Origin: HGM04593 sp045634085
GTDB taxonomy: Bacteria > Bacteroidota > Bacteroidia > Bacteroidales > Bacteroidaceae
DNA length: 64,000 nucleotides
Direction of reading: 5' to 3'
Assembly (NCBI GenBank): GCA_045634085.1
Contig: JAZQZM010000052.1
Location: forward strand, 1 to 64,000
A program made the position numbers and the translations under genes. Below the pieces are notes generated by a model that was not told the DNA's origin, made no database searches, and saw only the letters and a list, made by a program, of their open reading frames with translations. Below, piece after piece: positions 1-9,311 of the stretch (position 1 is the stretch's first letter; each line of letters opens with the position of its first letter).

Positions 1-1
1 T

Positions 2-1567
2 TTCGACATGATGGGAATGAAACAGATTTACCTTGGAACAAAAGACAAGGGCTGTTCATTTGAGGTAAATGGCAAAGTTCTTACAATTACTCCATTCAAC
101 GCAATCAATACTCCGGGAGAGTACAAACTCGTAATCCCAGAAGGTCTTATCACACGCAAGAGCAACGGTGAGGCTGTAACAATGAACGGCGAATATGTAT
201 TTACAGTCAAGGAGCCAGTTGTTGAGCCTGAGACTCCATCAGCTCTTAACGAGACTGTAATCTTCGACTTCGTAAACGGCGCATGGGGTATCCCGACAAT
301 GGAGCAGAACAACTACAGCAGCATTAAGACAGCCGGTGAGTACACTGATGGTGCTTATACAATCCAGATTGACCCGACAGCAAACAAAGGTAGCTATATC
401 TACGACAGCAAGGGCTTCTTGAATATATCTAAGCCTGGCACTAAGATTATTCTCCCTGCATTCGGTTTTGCAGTTGAGAAGATTGAGGTTGTCGGTCACT
501 CAAGCGGAACAAGTTATGCTAATGTTGATATGAACGTATATGTTGGCGAGACTGCCGTAAGTACACCTTGCCTCGGAACTGCCGCAACATCTACATTCGA
601 GATTGCAGCCGAAAACCAGGCTGCCGGCAATGTTTACGAACTCGTTATCGGTTCTAACGGCGGCAACTACTCAAGTGTAATGTACATCACATATATTAAG
701 GTATATCCTGCCGAGAACAAGCTCGAGGCTCCGGTAATCGACCTCGCAAGCGGTGTATATGTTGGTGCACAAACAGTAAATGTACACTCTGCAACAGCAG
801 ACCTTGAGGGTGTTACAAACGTTACATACTACTACACAACCAACGGCAATGAGCCTACTGTTGAGGATGAGGAGACCGATGGTGAAATCACTATCGAGAA
901 CAGCTGTACTCTCAAGGTTATCGTGGAGCTTACATACGGCGACAAGACATACGTGAGTGCATCAACTTCGGCTGAGTACATCATCTCTGAGGCTGTTACA
1001 TACCACAGAGCTGTTGCAGTTGAGAGCGGCAACTACTTCCTCGCGGCAAACGGCCATGTGGCAGCACCTCTTGCAAACAATGTCCTGCCTGCTGTTGAGA
1101 CAACAATCGATGGCGACGATTTGACCGAGGCTGCATACTATGCTATTACCTTGGAAGAGGCTGCTGAGGCAGGAACATACTACATTAAGGATGTAAACGG
1201 CAACTATATCTACACATCTTCAATGTATGGTGCTTCCGGTCCGAAACTCAGTTCAAATGGAGCATACGTTCCAATGAGCAGTTGGACAATTACTATTGCC
1301 GATGATGAGAACAGCACAGCAACTATCGTAAGCGAGGGGTTGACCCTTGTATATGACACTGCTGCAAGTGCATTCAAGGTTACAGAGTCTGTTTCAGACG
1401 GTATGATACTCCCGACATTCTATGGTACACAGGCTACAGGCGTTGAGAACGCAGTTATCAACGGCGAGGCTATCGAAAGCATCTACGACCTCAATGGCCG
1501 CAAGCTTGAGAAGGTAACCGAGGGTGGTATCTACATTGTCAATGGCAAAAAGGTACTTGTAAAGTAA
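2..1567 (+). CDS. Secreted multi-domain Ig/chitobiase-like protein, 5'-truncated by window edge
   Basis: The frame is open to the left edge, so this is the C-terminal part of a longer protein; no true start is visible and the in-window ATG at 8 is probably internal. The visible 519 residues look like a chain of beta-sandwich modules. Residues 1-65 resemble a bacterial Ig-like repeat ending in FTV. A Pro/Glu linker follows (VVEPETPS), then a beta-rich module at about 80-230. A chitobiase C-terminal/Fn3-like module lies at about 240-325 (YYYTTNGNEPTVEDE), and another beta module at about 330-475. The last 45 residues (IYDLNGRKLEK, then GIYIVNGKKVLVK) match the short C-terminal tails common on secreted Bacteroidales proteins and may be a sorting or anchoring signal. 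Catalytic function, if any, lies in the missing N-terminal part. The domain reading is by pattern only. Confidence 0.75.
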   Translation, partial: FDMMGMKQIYLGTKDKGCSFEVNGKVLTITPFNAINTPGEYKLVIPEGLITRKSNGEAVTMNGEYVFTVKEPVVEPETPSALNETVIFDFVNGAWGIPTMEQNNYSSIKTAGEYTDGAYTIQIDPTANKGSYIYDSKGFLNISKPGTKIILPAFGFAVEKIEVVGHSSGTSYANVDMNVYVGETAVSTPCLGTAATSTFEIAAENQAAGNVYELVIGSNGGNYSSVMYITYIKVYPAENKLEAPVIDLASGVYVGAQTVNVHSATADLEGVTNVTYYYTTNGNEPTVEDEETDGEITIENSCTLKVIVELTYGDKTYVSASTSAEYIISEAVTYHRAVAVESGNYFLAANGHVAAPLANNVLPAVETTIDGDDLTEAAYYAITLEEAAEAGTYYIKDVNGNYIYTSSMYGASGPKLSSNGAYVPMSSWTITIADDENSTATIVSEGLTLVYDTAASAFKVTESVSDGMILPTFYGTQATGVENAVINGEAIESIYDLNGRKLEKVTEGGIYIVNGKKVLVK

Positions 1568-1587
1568 CTTTTTGCCATCGGCGAGCC

Positions 1588-1650
1588 TTTTAGCGATTGG
1601 TCGCGAGCAACACGGCTCCAAGGTCGTGCCTCGCGGGTCGCTAAAAAAAA
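1588..1650. repeat. Compact inverted-repeat element flanked by GCGAGCC direct repeats
   Basis: TTTTAGCGA (1588-1596) is matched by TCGCTAAAA (1638-1646). Inside, CGCGAG (1602-1607) pairs with CTCGCG (1630-1635), and CACG (1611-1614) with CGTG (1625-1628) around a 10-nt loop. The unit lies exactly between two copies of GCGAGCC (1581-1587 and 1651-1657). It has no U-tract on the sense strand, so it is not a textbook terminator. It could be a structured 3' end, a protein site or a tiny MITE-like insertion with a 7-bp target duplication; nothing in the window decides between these. Confidence 0.5.
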
Positions 1651-1672
1651 GCGAGCCAATGGGAAACAAAAC

Positions 1673-1705
1673 AAATGGGCAGGGAGAAATCCTTGCCCAT
1701 TTTGC
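1673..1705 (+). terminator. Rho-independent terminator of the first gene
   Basis: AAATGGGCAGG and CCTTGCCCATTT form an 11-bp stem with one bulged T and a short loop (GAGAAAT), ending in a short T run. It sits about 105 bp after the stop codon of the leftmost gene and before the S46 peptidase gene. Confidence 0.65.
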
Positions 1706-1808
1706 ATATAGTGCCTACACCTTATATACAGACCAAAAAAACGGACATTGTATTATATATATCGGGTGTTTGTTGTATATTCGCAGATTATAATAGACAC
1801 AATAGAAT

Positions 1809-3863
1809 ATGATAAGGAAACTTTTGCTCTGCGCAGTAGCGTGCATGACACTCGCCACTGCAACAGCCGACGAGGGCATGTGGCTGCCCAACATGATAAA
1901 GGAACGCATCAAGGAGATGCGTAAGATGGGATTCAAACTAAAGACTGACGACATATACTCCGATGAAAAGGCTTCATTGAAGGATGCCGTGGTACAGTTC
2001 GGCGGCGGATGCACGGGCGAATTCATATCGGCCGAGGGTCTGCTGCTTACCAACCACCACTGCGGCTACAGTTCGATACAGAAACTCTCATCGGTTGAGC
2101 ATGACTACCTGACCGACGGTTTCTGGGCAATGTCACGCAGCGAGGAACTGCATGTTCCGGGGCTCACCGTGAGCCTGCTTGTAAAGATGGAGGATGTCAC
2201 TGGCAGAATTGCTGCCGGCGAGAGCACCCGTAGTATCATCGAGGAGGAGAGCAAGGGCGAGGGCATGCGCGCCGAAATACAGTCGATATACTACGGTAAC
2301 CAGCATATATTGTACGTATACCGCACCTACCGCGATGTGCGCCTTGTCGGAGCACCGCCATCATCAATAGGAAAGTTCGGTGGCGACACCGACAACTGGG
2401 TGTGGCCACGTCACACTGGCGACTTCTCTATTTTCCGCGTATACGCCAACAGCAACAACGAGCCTGCCGACTATTCCGAGGAGAATATACCCTACCGCCC
2501 TGCACGTCACTTCAAGGTTTCGACCAAAGGTGTGGAAGAAGGTGATTTCACAATGATATACGGTTTCCCCGGCAACACTCAGGAGTATGTGACAGCCGAT
2601 GCTGTGGAGTACGTTGCCGAGGTGTCGAACCCCATGAAGATAGCCCTGCGCACCATCCGTCTCGACATCATTGCCGAGGCACAGTCAAAGGATGTGGCAA
2701 CACGCATTGCCTACGCGGCAAAGCACGCTAACATTGCCAATGCATGGAAGAAATGGCAAGGCGAGAGCCTTGGCCTTGACAAACTGGGCACAATTGAGAA
2801 GAAGAGAGAGTATGAAAAGGCCTTTGCAGCATGGGCTGCCGACAGGCCACAATATGCCACCCTGCTCGACTCGATGCATGCTGCATACCAGGAGGTCATT
2901 CCGCACTACTTTGCACGCGAACTCTTCAACGAGACAATCCTTGGCATGGAGTTCTTCAACTATGCATATTGGTTCTACACATACGATGCCAACGGACACG
3001 AGCTCACAGCCGACAAGCAGGCCGAGGCCCGCAAGAAGTATCTCAACGACTACAGGAAGGAGATTGACCATGCCATTTCGCGCCGCATGCTCAGCGAGTA
3101 TATCTCACGCATGCCAAAGGAGGAGGTTCCTACCGAACTGTTGGCAGCAATAGAAGAGTACGGCAACCCCAAGGCGTTTGTAGACCACCTTTTTGCCGAC
3201 ACACAACTGTTGACTGAATATCCATTGACACGCGAGAAATACCTTGCCGACCCTATGGTACAGTTCGCACAGTGGTTCGCCAAGCCATTGGCGAAGAACC
3301 GCGAGTATGCATACCGCAACCTGAGCAACGTGCCAGCCATTGAGAAGTGGTACCGCACATACATGCAGGCACTGCGCGAGTGGGACAAGGAACGCGCCTT
3401 CTACCCCGATGCCAACTTCACACTGCGTGTGGCATACGGCACTGTGACCGGTTATGAGAATGCCGACGGCGAGTATCACACTCACCTCACTACCATCGAC
3501 GGCATAATAGCAAAGGACAACCCCGAGATTTATGACTATGATATTCCGCAGACACTGCGTGACATATACAGGACAAAGGAATACGGACGCTGGGCTGTAG
3601 AGCACAACGGACGCAAGAGTGTCCCGGTATGTTTCCTTGCATCGAACCACACCACTGGCGGAAACTCTGGTTCTCCCGTACTCAATGGCAAAGGTGAACT
3701 TGTAGGCATCAACTTTGACCGCACATGGCGTTCAACCATGAGTGACATTGAATTCGACCCGTCAATATGCCGCAACATATCTGTAGACATACGCTACGTG
3801 CTGTTCGTAATTGACCGCATTGGCGGTGCGGGTCACCTTATTGAGGAAATGGGCATAAAATGA
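1809..3863 (+). CDS. dpp11: S46 family dipeptidyl peptidase, DPP11-like (Asp/Glu-specific)
   Basis: A 684-residue serine exopeptidase expected to release Asp/Glu-containing dipeptides from the N-terminus of oligopeptides in the periplasm. A signal peptide occupies about residues 1-20 (cleavage near ATADEG). The S46 chymotrypsin-fold landmarks are present: catalytic His in TNHHCGY (His84), an acidic stretch GGDTDNWVWPRHTGDF (about 191-206) expected to supply the Asp, and catalytic Ser in GGNSGSPV (Ser620). Eighteen residues after the Ser lies Arg638 (FDR). In characterised enzymes this position is Arg (residue 673) in DPP11 and Gly in DPP7, so acidic-residue specificity is inferred. The length is slightly below the usual roughly 710-720. 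The gene is first in a tight plus-strand run and is followed after 23 bp by an AspT/YidE-type transporter gene. Confidence 0.93.
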   Translation: MIRKLLLCAVACMTLATATADEGMWLPNMIKERIKEMRKMGFKLKTDDIYSDEKASLKDAVVQFGGGCTGEFISAEGLLLTNHHCGYSSIQKLSSVEHDYLTDGFWAMSRSEELHVPGLTVSLLVKMEDVTGRIAAGESTRSIIEEESKGEGMRAEIQSIYYGNQHILYVYRTYRDVRLVGAPPSSIGKFGGDTDNWVWPRHTGDFSIFRVYANSNNEPADYSEENIPYRPARHFKVSTKGVEEGDFTMIYGFPGNTQEYVTADAVEYVAEVSNPMKIALRTIRLDIIAEAQSKDVATRIAYAAKHANIANAWKKWQGESLGLDKLGTIEKKREYEKAFAAWAADRPQYATLLDSMHAAYQEVIPHYFARELFNETILGMEFFNYAYWFYTYDANGHELTADKQAEARKKYLNDYRKEIDHAISRRMLSEYISRMPKEEVPTELLAAIEEYGNPKAFVDHLFADTQLLTEYPLTREKYLADPMVQFAQWFAKPLAKNREYAYRNLSNVPAIEKWYRTYMQALREWDKERAFYPDANFTLRVAYGTVTGYENADGEYHTHLTTIDGIIAKDNPEIYDYDIPQTLRDIYRTKEYGRWAVEHNGRKSVPVCFLASNHTTGGNSGSPVLNGKGELVGINFDRTWRSTMSDIEFDPSICRNISVDIRYVLFVIDRIGGAGHLIEEMGIK

Positions 3864-3886
3864 TATTTATCTGACAGGAAAAGACA

Positions 3887-5548
3887 ATGGAGTATCTTGA
3901 ATCTCTGTTCATCGAGCACTCGGCGCTACAGGCAATAGTCGTGCTGTCACTCATATCTGCCATGGGACTTATGCTTGGCAAGGTACGCGTGTGGGGAATA
4001 TCCTTGGGAATCACGTTCGTTTTCTTCATAGGAATCATTGCCGGACATTTCGGGTTAAGCATCGACGGGCAGATGCTCTTCTATGCCGAGACTTTCGGTC
4101 TGGTGCTGTTCGTGTATGCACTCGGACTGCAGGTAGGTCCCGGTTTCTTCAGCTCCATGCGCACCGAGGGAGCCAGACTCATTACCCCGGCACTCGGCGT
4201 GCTACTTACCGGCACAATCACAGCCATAACATTGAGCTACTGCTGTGGCGTATCAATGCCCGACATGTCGGGTATCCTTTGCGGAGCAACTACAAACACT
4301 CCGGCACTTGCTGCTGCACAACAGACACTGAAGCAGTTGGATCGTGAGGTCAGCGGCGCCGCTTTGGGATGCGCAATAACATACCCGCTTGGCGTTGTGG
4401 GAGTGATTCTGGCACTTGTGGTGTTGCGCAAGTTCTTTGTGCGCACCAAGGACATGCCTTCACCCGACAACAAGCACAAAAAGAACATATTCATCGCAAG
4501 TTACCGCGTAACCAACCCCGGCATATTCAGCAAGACCATTGAGGAGATTGCCGGCATGAGCCACAACCATTTTGTAATCTCACGTATGTGGCACAACGGG
4601 CATGTGCTTATTCCGATGTCGGACAGGATGCTCATGAAGGACGACATCCTGCTTGTAATAACCAAGCCCAACGAAGCCGCAGAGTTGGCGCTTGTATTCG
4701 GCGAACAGGAGCAGAAGGACTGGAATAGCCAGGAGATTGACTGGAACAAGATTGACAGCGAACTCATTTCGCAGCGCATTCTCGTTACCCGACCCGAAAT
4801 AAACGGAAAGAAGCTTGCCTCACTAAGGCTGAGGAACAACTACGGAATAAACATCAGCCGCGTATACCGTTCGGGAGTGCAGTTGCTGGCAACCCCCGAC
4901 CTGGTGCTGCAGCTCGGCGACCGCCTTACGGTAGTCGGCGAGGCAGCCGACATCAAGCGCGTTGAAAGCATCCTTGGCAATGCGGTGAAAAGCCTCAACG
5001 AACCTAATCTGGTTTCGGTATTCATTGGAATGATTCTTGGCCTGATGGTCGGTTCCATCCCATTGGCAATCCCTGGAATATCACTGCCTGTAAAACTTGG
5101 ACTTGCAGGCGGCCCCATTATCGTAGGAATACTCATAGGCACTTTCGGTCCACGCCTGCACATGGTCACATACACCACGCAGAGTGCGAACATGATGCTG
5201 CGTGCACTTGGACTGAACCTATACCTGGCCTGTCTGGGACTTGATGCAGGAAAGCATTTCTTTGCCACCGTAATGCGCCCCGAGGGTGTGCTGTGGCTGG
5301 CTTTGGGAGTTATTATAACATTCCTCCCCGTGCTCATAATGGGAATAATATCCATGAGATGCATGAAACTCGATTTCGGTTCGGTGGCAGGCGTGCTGTG
5401 CGGTTCCATGGCGAACCCCATGGCACTGAACTATGCCAATGAGACAATCGATGGCGATAACCCGTCGGTGGCATACGCGACTGTGTACCCGGTGTGCATG
5501 TTCCTGAGAGTGGTAATAATACAACTTGTAATAATGTTCTTTGTATAG
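3887..5548 (+). CDS. AspT/YidE-family putative transporter with two RCK_C domains
   Basis: A 553-residue inner-membrane protein with the duplicated architecture of the aspartate:alanine exchanger (AspT/YidE) family. About five hydrophobic helices lie at residues 5-185 and another five at about 370-553, each half containing a Gly/Asn-rich repeat (SGILCGATTNTPALA in the first; SVAGVLCGSMANPMALNYAN in the second). Between them are two soluble TrkA-C/RCK_C-type domains (about 205-285 and 290-375), which in related transporters act as regulatory modules. The substrate is not proven. Position directly behind a DPP11-like peptidase suggests uptake or exchange of acidic amino acids or dipeptides, which is inference. 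The next ORF starts 3 bases after its stop, so they are probably cotranscribed. Confidence 0.85.
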   Translation: MEYLESLFIEHSALQAIVVLSLISAMGLMLGKVRVWGISLGITFVFFIGIIAGHFGLSIDGQMLFYAETFGLVLFVYALGLQVGPGFFSSMRTEGARLITPALGVLLTGTITAITLSYCCGVSMPDMSGILCGATTNTPALAAAQQTLKQLDREVSGAALGCAITYPLGVVGVILALVVLRKFFVRTKDMPSPDNKHKKNIFIASYRVTNPGIFSKTIEEIAGMSHNHFVISRMWHNGHVLIPMSDRMLMKDDILLVITKPNEAAELALVFGEQEQKDWNSQEIDWNKIDSELISQRILVTRPEINGKKLASLRLRNNYGINISRVYRSGVQLLATPDLVLQLGDRLTVVGEAADIKRVESILGNAVKSLNEPNLVSVFIGMILGLMVGSIPLAIPGISLPVKLGLAGGPIIVGILIGTFGPRLHMVTYTTQSANMMLRALGLNLYLACLGLDAGKHFFATVMRPEGVLWLALGVIITFLPVLIMGIISMRCMKLDFGSVAGVLCGSMANPMALNYANETIDGDNPSVAYATVYPVCMFLRVVIIQLVIMFFV

Positions 5549-5551
5549 CCT

Positions 5552-5797
5552 ATGGCAACAGTCAAAAGGACAGCCATTGCCGGAGGATACTTCATTGAAC
5601 TGGGCAGCAAAGAGATTGAGATTTACAGCATTGCCCCCGACGGGAGCGGCGCACTCAAACGCGTCGATGACGTGCAGGGCACAATACGCAGGCTCACCGA
5701 GCTGGCCGGGATTGAAAGAGACTATAACCAGAGTTTCAGGCAACATGTAGCCAGGCTCATACAGCATATAAACAACAAAGACAACAAAACAACCTGA
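5552..5797 (+). CDS. Small hypothetical protein (81 aa), operon member
   Basis: Not a family I recognise. The 81-residue soluble protein starts 3 bases after the transporter stop, and its stop lies one base before the GH95 start, so spacing strongly suggests it is translated within the operon. It starts MATVKRTAIAGGYFIELG, has no signal peptide or membrane segment, and has a mixed N-terminal half followed by a helical C-terminal half rich in Arg, His and Gln. An out-of-frame ORF over the same bases (5541-5750) is regarded as a shadow because it overlaps the transporter end and is not spaced like the neighbours. Function unknown. Confidence 0.7.
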   Translation: MATVKRTAIAGGYFIELGSKEIEIYSIAPDGSGALKRVDDVQGTIRRLTELAGIERDYNQSFRQHVARLIQHINNKDNKTT

Positions 5798-5798
5798 T

Positions 5799-8303
5799 AT
5801 GAAAAGGAGAAACACGCTAATCGCATTATTGTTTTGCGCGCTTGGATTGCAGGCGCAGAGTGACTACACACAGGGTCTGTCGGTATGGTTCGACAAACCG
5901 ACCACACTCAACGGACGCAGTATATGGTACGGCGGACGCCCCGACAAGTGGGTGGGACGTGACAAGCCCGAGTGGGCAGGAGACGCCAACTACAATGCCG
6001 ACAAGGAGTGGGAGTCGCAGTCATTGCCTATCGGCAACGGCAGCATTGGCGCCAACATCCTCGGTTCATTGGAGGCAGAACGCATAACTTTGAACGAGAA
6101 GACATTATGGCGTGGCGGTCCAAACACCGAAAAGGGAGCAGAATACTACTGGGATGTGAACAAACAGTCGGCCCACCTGCTCGACGACATACGACAGGCA
6201 TTCCTTGACGGTGATGATGAGAAGGCGGCAAAGCTTACTCGCGAAAACTTCAACAGCACCGCATCATACGAATACTACGGAGAGAAGCCTTTCCGTTTCG
6301 GTAATTTCACCACAATGGGTGAAATCTATATCGAAACAGGACACAACCTTATTGGACTGGGCGACTACAAGCGTGCTCTCTCACTCGATTCGGCCCTTGC
6401 CGTTGTACAATACAACAGGAACGGTGTTGATTTTGAACGCAAATGTTTCGTATCCTACCCGGCCAATGTACTGGTCATGAAGTACAGTGCAAGCAAGCCA
6501 GGAATGCAGAACCTCAGATTCAGTTATGCTCCGAATCCTGTTTCTGAGGGCACATTGATACACGCAAGCTACGACCAGCTTCTATGGAAAGCAAAGCTTG
6601 ACAACAACGGCATGGAATACACCGTTCGCATCAAGGCTGAAGCAAAGGGCGGACAGTATATCCTTGAAGAAAACGCTATAAGAATTGAAGGTGCCGATGA
6701 GGTATGCTTCTACGTTACCGCCGATACCGATTACAAAATCAACTTCGACCCCGACTTCAGCGACCCTAAGGCATACGTAGGTGTAAACCCGGAAGAGACA
6801 ACAAAGAAGTGGATAAAGGAAGCCGTAGCTAAAGGATATGACGAGCTGTTCAAAGAGCACTATGCCGACTACTCGGCACTCTTCAACCGCGTACAGCTTG
6901 ACATTAACCCCAACGCCCCCATGACACTTGAGTTTCCGGGCGTGAACAACCTGCCAACCCCGGAACGTCTCAAGAGCTACCGCACAGGCAAGCCAGACTT
7001 CGGCCTTGAGAAACTCTATTTCCAGTTTGGCCGCTACCTGCTCATCTCAAGTTCCCGCCCAGGCAACATGCCGGCAAACCTTCAGGGTATATGGCACAAC
7101 AATGTCGACGGTCCATGGCGTGTCGACTACCACAACAACATCAACCTGCAGATGAACTACTGGCCTGCATGCGCGACAAACCTCGACGAATGCGTGCTGC
7201 CTCTCATTGACTTCATACGCACACTCACCAAGCCAGGTGCTGTAACAGCAAAGTCATATTTCGGCGCAAGAGGCTGGACTGCAAGCATATCAAGCAACAT
7301 CTTCGGTTTCACGGCACCACTCATCAGCCAGGACATGTCATGGAACTTCAACCCCATGGCAGGACCTTGGTTGGCGACACACGTATGGGACTACTACGAC
7401 TACACGCGCGACAGGAAATTCCTCAAGGAGACCGGTTATGACATCATAAAGAACAGCGCGATATTTGCCGTTGACTATCTGTGGAAAAAGCCCGACGGCA
7501 CATACACTGCAGCACCTTCGACATCACCAGAGCATGGTCCCATTGACCAGGGTGCCACATTCGTCCATGGCGTAGTGCGCGAGATTCTGCTCGATGCCAT
7601 AGCCGCAAGTGAAGTGCTTGGCGTTGATGCGCAACTGCGCAAGGAGTGGAAAGAGGTGCTTGCAAAACTGGCGCCATACAAGATTGGACGCTACGGCCAG
7701 CTCATGGAGTGGAGCAAGGATATCGATGACCCCAAGGACCAGCACCGCCATGTAAACCACCTGTTCGGCCTGCATCCGGGACACACCATTTCACCGGTAA
7801 CAACGCCTGAACTTGCCGAGGCATCAAAGGTAGTGCTCGTTCACCGTGGTGACGGCGCTACCGGCTGGAGCATGGGCTGGAAACTGAACCAGTGGGCACG
7901 CCTGCACGACGGCAACCACGCATACACCCTTTTCGGCAACCTACTGAAGAACGGCACACTCGACAACCTTTGGGACACCCATGCACCATTCCAGATTGAC
8001 GGCAACTTCGGCGGCACTGCCGGAATCACCGAGATGCTCATGCAGAGCCACATGGGATTCATCCACCTGTTGCCGGCATTGCCCGATGCCTGGGAAGAGG
8101 GCTCGATAAACGGCATATGTGCAAAGGGCGGCTTCGATGTTGCAATAACATGGAAGGAAGGCAAGCTGGTTGAGGCAATAATAACCTCGAAAAACGGAGA
8201 GAAGTGCAACCTTCGTTATGCAGGCAGCACATTGTCATTCGGCACAAAGAAAGGCAAGAGCTACAAGGTAGTACTCAAGAACGGCAAACTCAAGAAGGCA
8301 TAA
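5799..8303 (+). CDS. GH95 family alpha-L-fucosidase
   Basis: An 834-residue secreted glycoside hydrolase predicted to remove alpha-1,2-linked L-fucose (or a related sugar such as L-galactose) from glycans by inversion. A signal peptide spans about residues 1-19 (LGLQAQ). The N-terminal beta-sandwich carries the family signature LPIGNGSIGANILGS near residue 75 and LNEKTLWRGGP near 100. The (alpha/alpha)6 barrel carries GNMPANLQGIWHN and the HNNINLQMNYWP segment, whose Asn residues help catalysis in characterised GH95 enzymes. STSPEHGP probably holds the acid Glu, and FQIDGNFGGTAGITEML the conserved Asp. The length fits the family. It lies one base after the 81-aa gene, with a nuclease gene 45 bp downstream; no SusC/SusD pair is present, so this is not a canonical polysaccharide locus. 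Confidence 0.92.
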   Translation: MKRRNTLIALLFCALGLQAQSDYTQGLSVWFDKPTTLNGRSIWYGGRPDKWVGRDKPEWAGDANYNADKEWESQSLPIGNGSIGANILGSLEAERITLNEKTLWRGGPNTEKGAEYYWDVNKQSAHLLDDIRQAFLDGDDEKAAKLTRENFNSTASYEYYGEKPFRFGNFTTMGEIYIETGHNLIGLGDYKRALSLDSALAVVQYNRNGVDFERKCFVSYPANVLVMKYSASKPGMQNLRFSYAPNPVSEGTLIHASYDQLLWKAKLDNNGMEYTVRIKAEAKGGQYILEENAIRIEGADEVCFYVTADTDYKINFDPDFSDPKAYVGVNPEETTKKWIKEAVAKGYDELFKEHYADYSALFNRVQLDINPNAPMTLEFPGVNNLPTPERLKSYRTGKPDFGLEKLYFQFGRYLLISSSRPGNMPANLQGIWHNNVDGPWRVDYHNNINLQMNYWPACATNLDECVLPLIDFIRTLTKPGAVTAKSYFGARGWTASISSNIFGFTAPLISQDMSWNFNPMAGPWLATHVWDYYDYTRDRKFLKETGYDIIKNSAIFAVDYLWKKPDGTYTAAPSTSPEHGPIDQGATFVHGVVREILLDAIAASEVLGVDAQLRKEWKEVLAKLAPYKIGRYGQLMEWSKDIDDPKDQHRHVNHLFGLHPGHTISPVTTPELAEASKVVLVHRGDGATGWSMGWKLNQWARLHDGNHAYTLFGNLLKNGTLDNLWDTHAPFQIDGNFGGTAGITEMLMQSHMGFIHLLPALPDAWEEGSINGICAKGGFDVAITWKEGKLVEAIITSKNGEKCNLRYAGSTLSFGTKKGKSYKVVLKNGKLKKA

Positions 8304-8348
8304 GGAGCATCCGGCCTTTAGACGTTACACGCAGAAAGCAAAAGGAGA

Positions 8349-9164
8349 ATGGCAAAACGCAAGAAAAAGAAGAGCAGTATAAAGAAGTTTTTAGGTACAA
8401 CACTGTTTCTGGTACTGGCACTGGTTGCCGGCTACTTCGCTGTCAACAACAGGGCGCCGGAAAGCAAAGCCGATATAAACCTTGAACTTGCCATACCAGA
8501 ATTCACCAGGACAACAGAGAGCCAGGTAATTGAGCACATCGGGTACACAGTGTCATACAACAAGAAGTTCAGGGGGCCCAACTGGGTTGCATATGAACTG
8601 ACTGCAGCAGAGGTAAAAGGTGAAGAACCGCGCAACGGTGATTTTATCCCCGACCCGAAAGTCAAGGGCATACAGGCAACCGATGATGACTACAAGCGTA
8701 GCGGCTGGGACAGAGGGCACCTTGCTCCGGCGGCAGACATGAAATGGAGTGAGCAAGCCATGAAGGAGAGTTTCTTCCTGTCTAATATCGCGCCACAGAA
8801 CAACAACCTGAACCGTGGAGTGTGGAAATCTATTGAAGAACTGACACGCGACGTTGCCAACAGATATGGCAACGTACTTGTCGTCACCGGCCCTGTATTC
8901 AAGACCCCAAAGGGCAAGGGTACAATCGGCAAGAATAAGGTCGTGATACCAGATGCTTTCTACAAGGTGCTGCTGATAAACGACAACGGGTACAAAGGCA
9001 TAGGTTTCTGGTGCGAGAATATTGCAGGCAAGAAGAAGCTAAAGACCTATGCAAGGAGCATTGACGAGATTGAGGAACTCACTGGACTGGACTTCTTCCA
9101 CAGACTGCCCGACGAAGTCGAGAATAAGGCAGAAAGCGTATACGACTGGAACGTATGGAAATGA
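8349..9164 (+). CDS. Membrane-anchored DNA/RNA non-specific endonuclease (NUC1 family)
   Basis: A 271-residue endonuclease expected to cut DNA and RNA without sequence specificity. After a very basic N-terminus (MAKRKKKKSS) comes one hydrophobic segment at about residues 14-32 that is an uncleaved anchor or signal. The extracytoplasmic beta-beta-alpha-metal domain contains the DRGHLAPAAD motif, whose His is the general base, and downstream NNNLNRGVWKSIE, whose Asn binds the Mg-water cluster and whose Glu is conserved. VVTGPVF and the IPDAFYKVLL strand also match the family. Likely role: nucleic-acid scavenging outside the cytoplasm. It follows the GH95 gene by 45 bp without an obvious terminator. 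Confidence 0.92.
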   Translation: MAKRKKKKSSIKKFLGTTLFLVLALVAGYFAVNNRAPESKADINLELAIPEFTRTTESQVIEHIGYTVSYNKKFRGPNWVAYELTAAEVKGEEPRNGDFIPDPKVKGIQATDDDYKRSGWDRGHLAPAADMKWSEQAMKESFFLSNIAPQNNNLNRGVWKSIEELTRDVANRYGNVLVVTGPVFKTPKGKGTIGKNKVVIPDAFYKVLLINDNGYKGIGFWCENIAGKKKLKTYARSIDEIEELTGLDFFHRLPDEVENKAESVYDWNVWK

Positions 9165-9239
9165 AGGTTCGGCATAGACATTGATGAAATCCGTTTTACA
9201 AATATTTGATGAAAAACTCCATATATAATCAAAAGTAGT

Positions 9240-9265
9240 TATATTTGCTTCATCGGTACTTTTGC
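9240..9265 (+). promoter_or_regulatory. Tandem candidate Bacteroidetes -7 boxes upstream of the thioredoxin lipoprotein
   Basis: Two perfect matches to TAnnTTTGC occur 17 bp apart: TATATTTGC (9240-9248) and TACTTTTGC (9257-9265). Neither has a convincing TTTG -33 element at 19-21 bp, so which one is used is unclear. Confidence 0.45.
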
Positions 9266-9311
9266 TTAAAGTACTATTCACATACACAATGAATGTAGAC
9301 CGACACTTATT

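Noticed and set aside
1588..1650. Hairpin read as an intrinsic terminator on the plus strand
   Set aside because: No T run follows the stem on that strand; a real terminator lies at 1673-1705.
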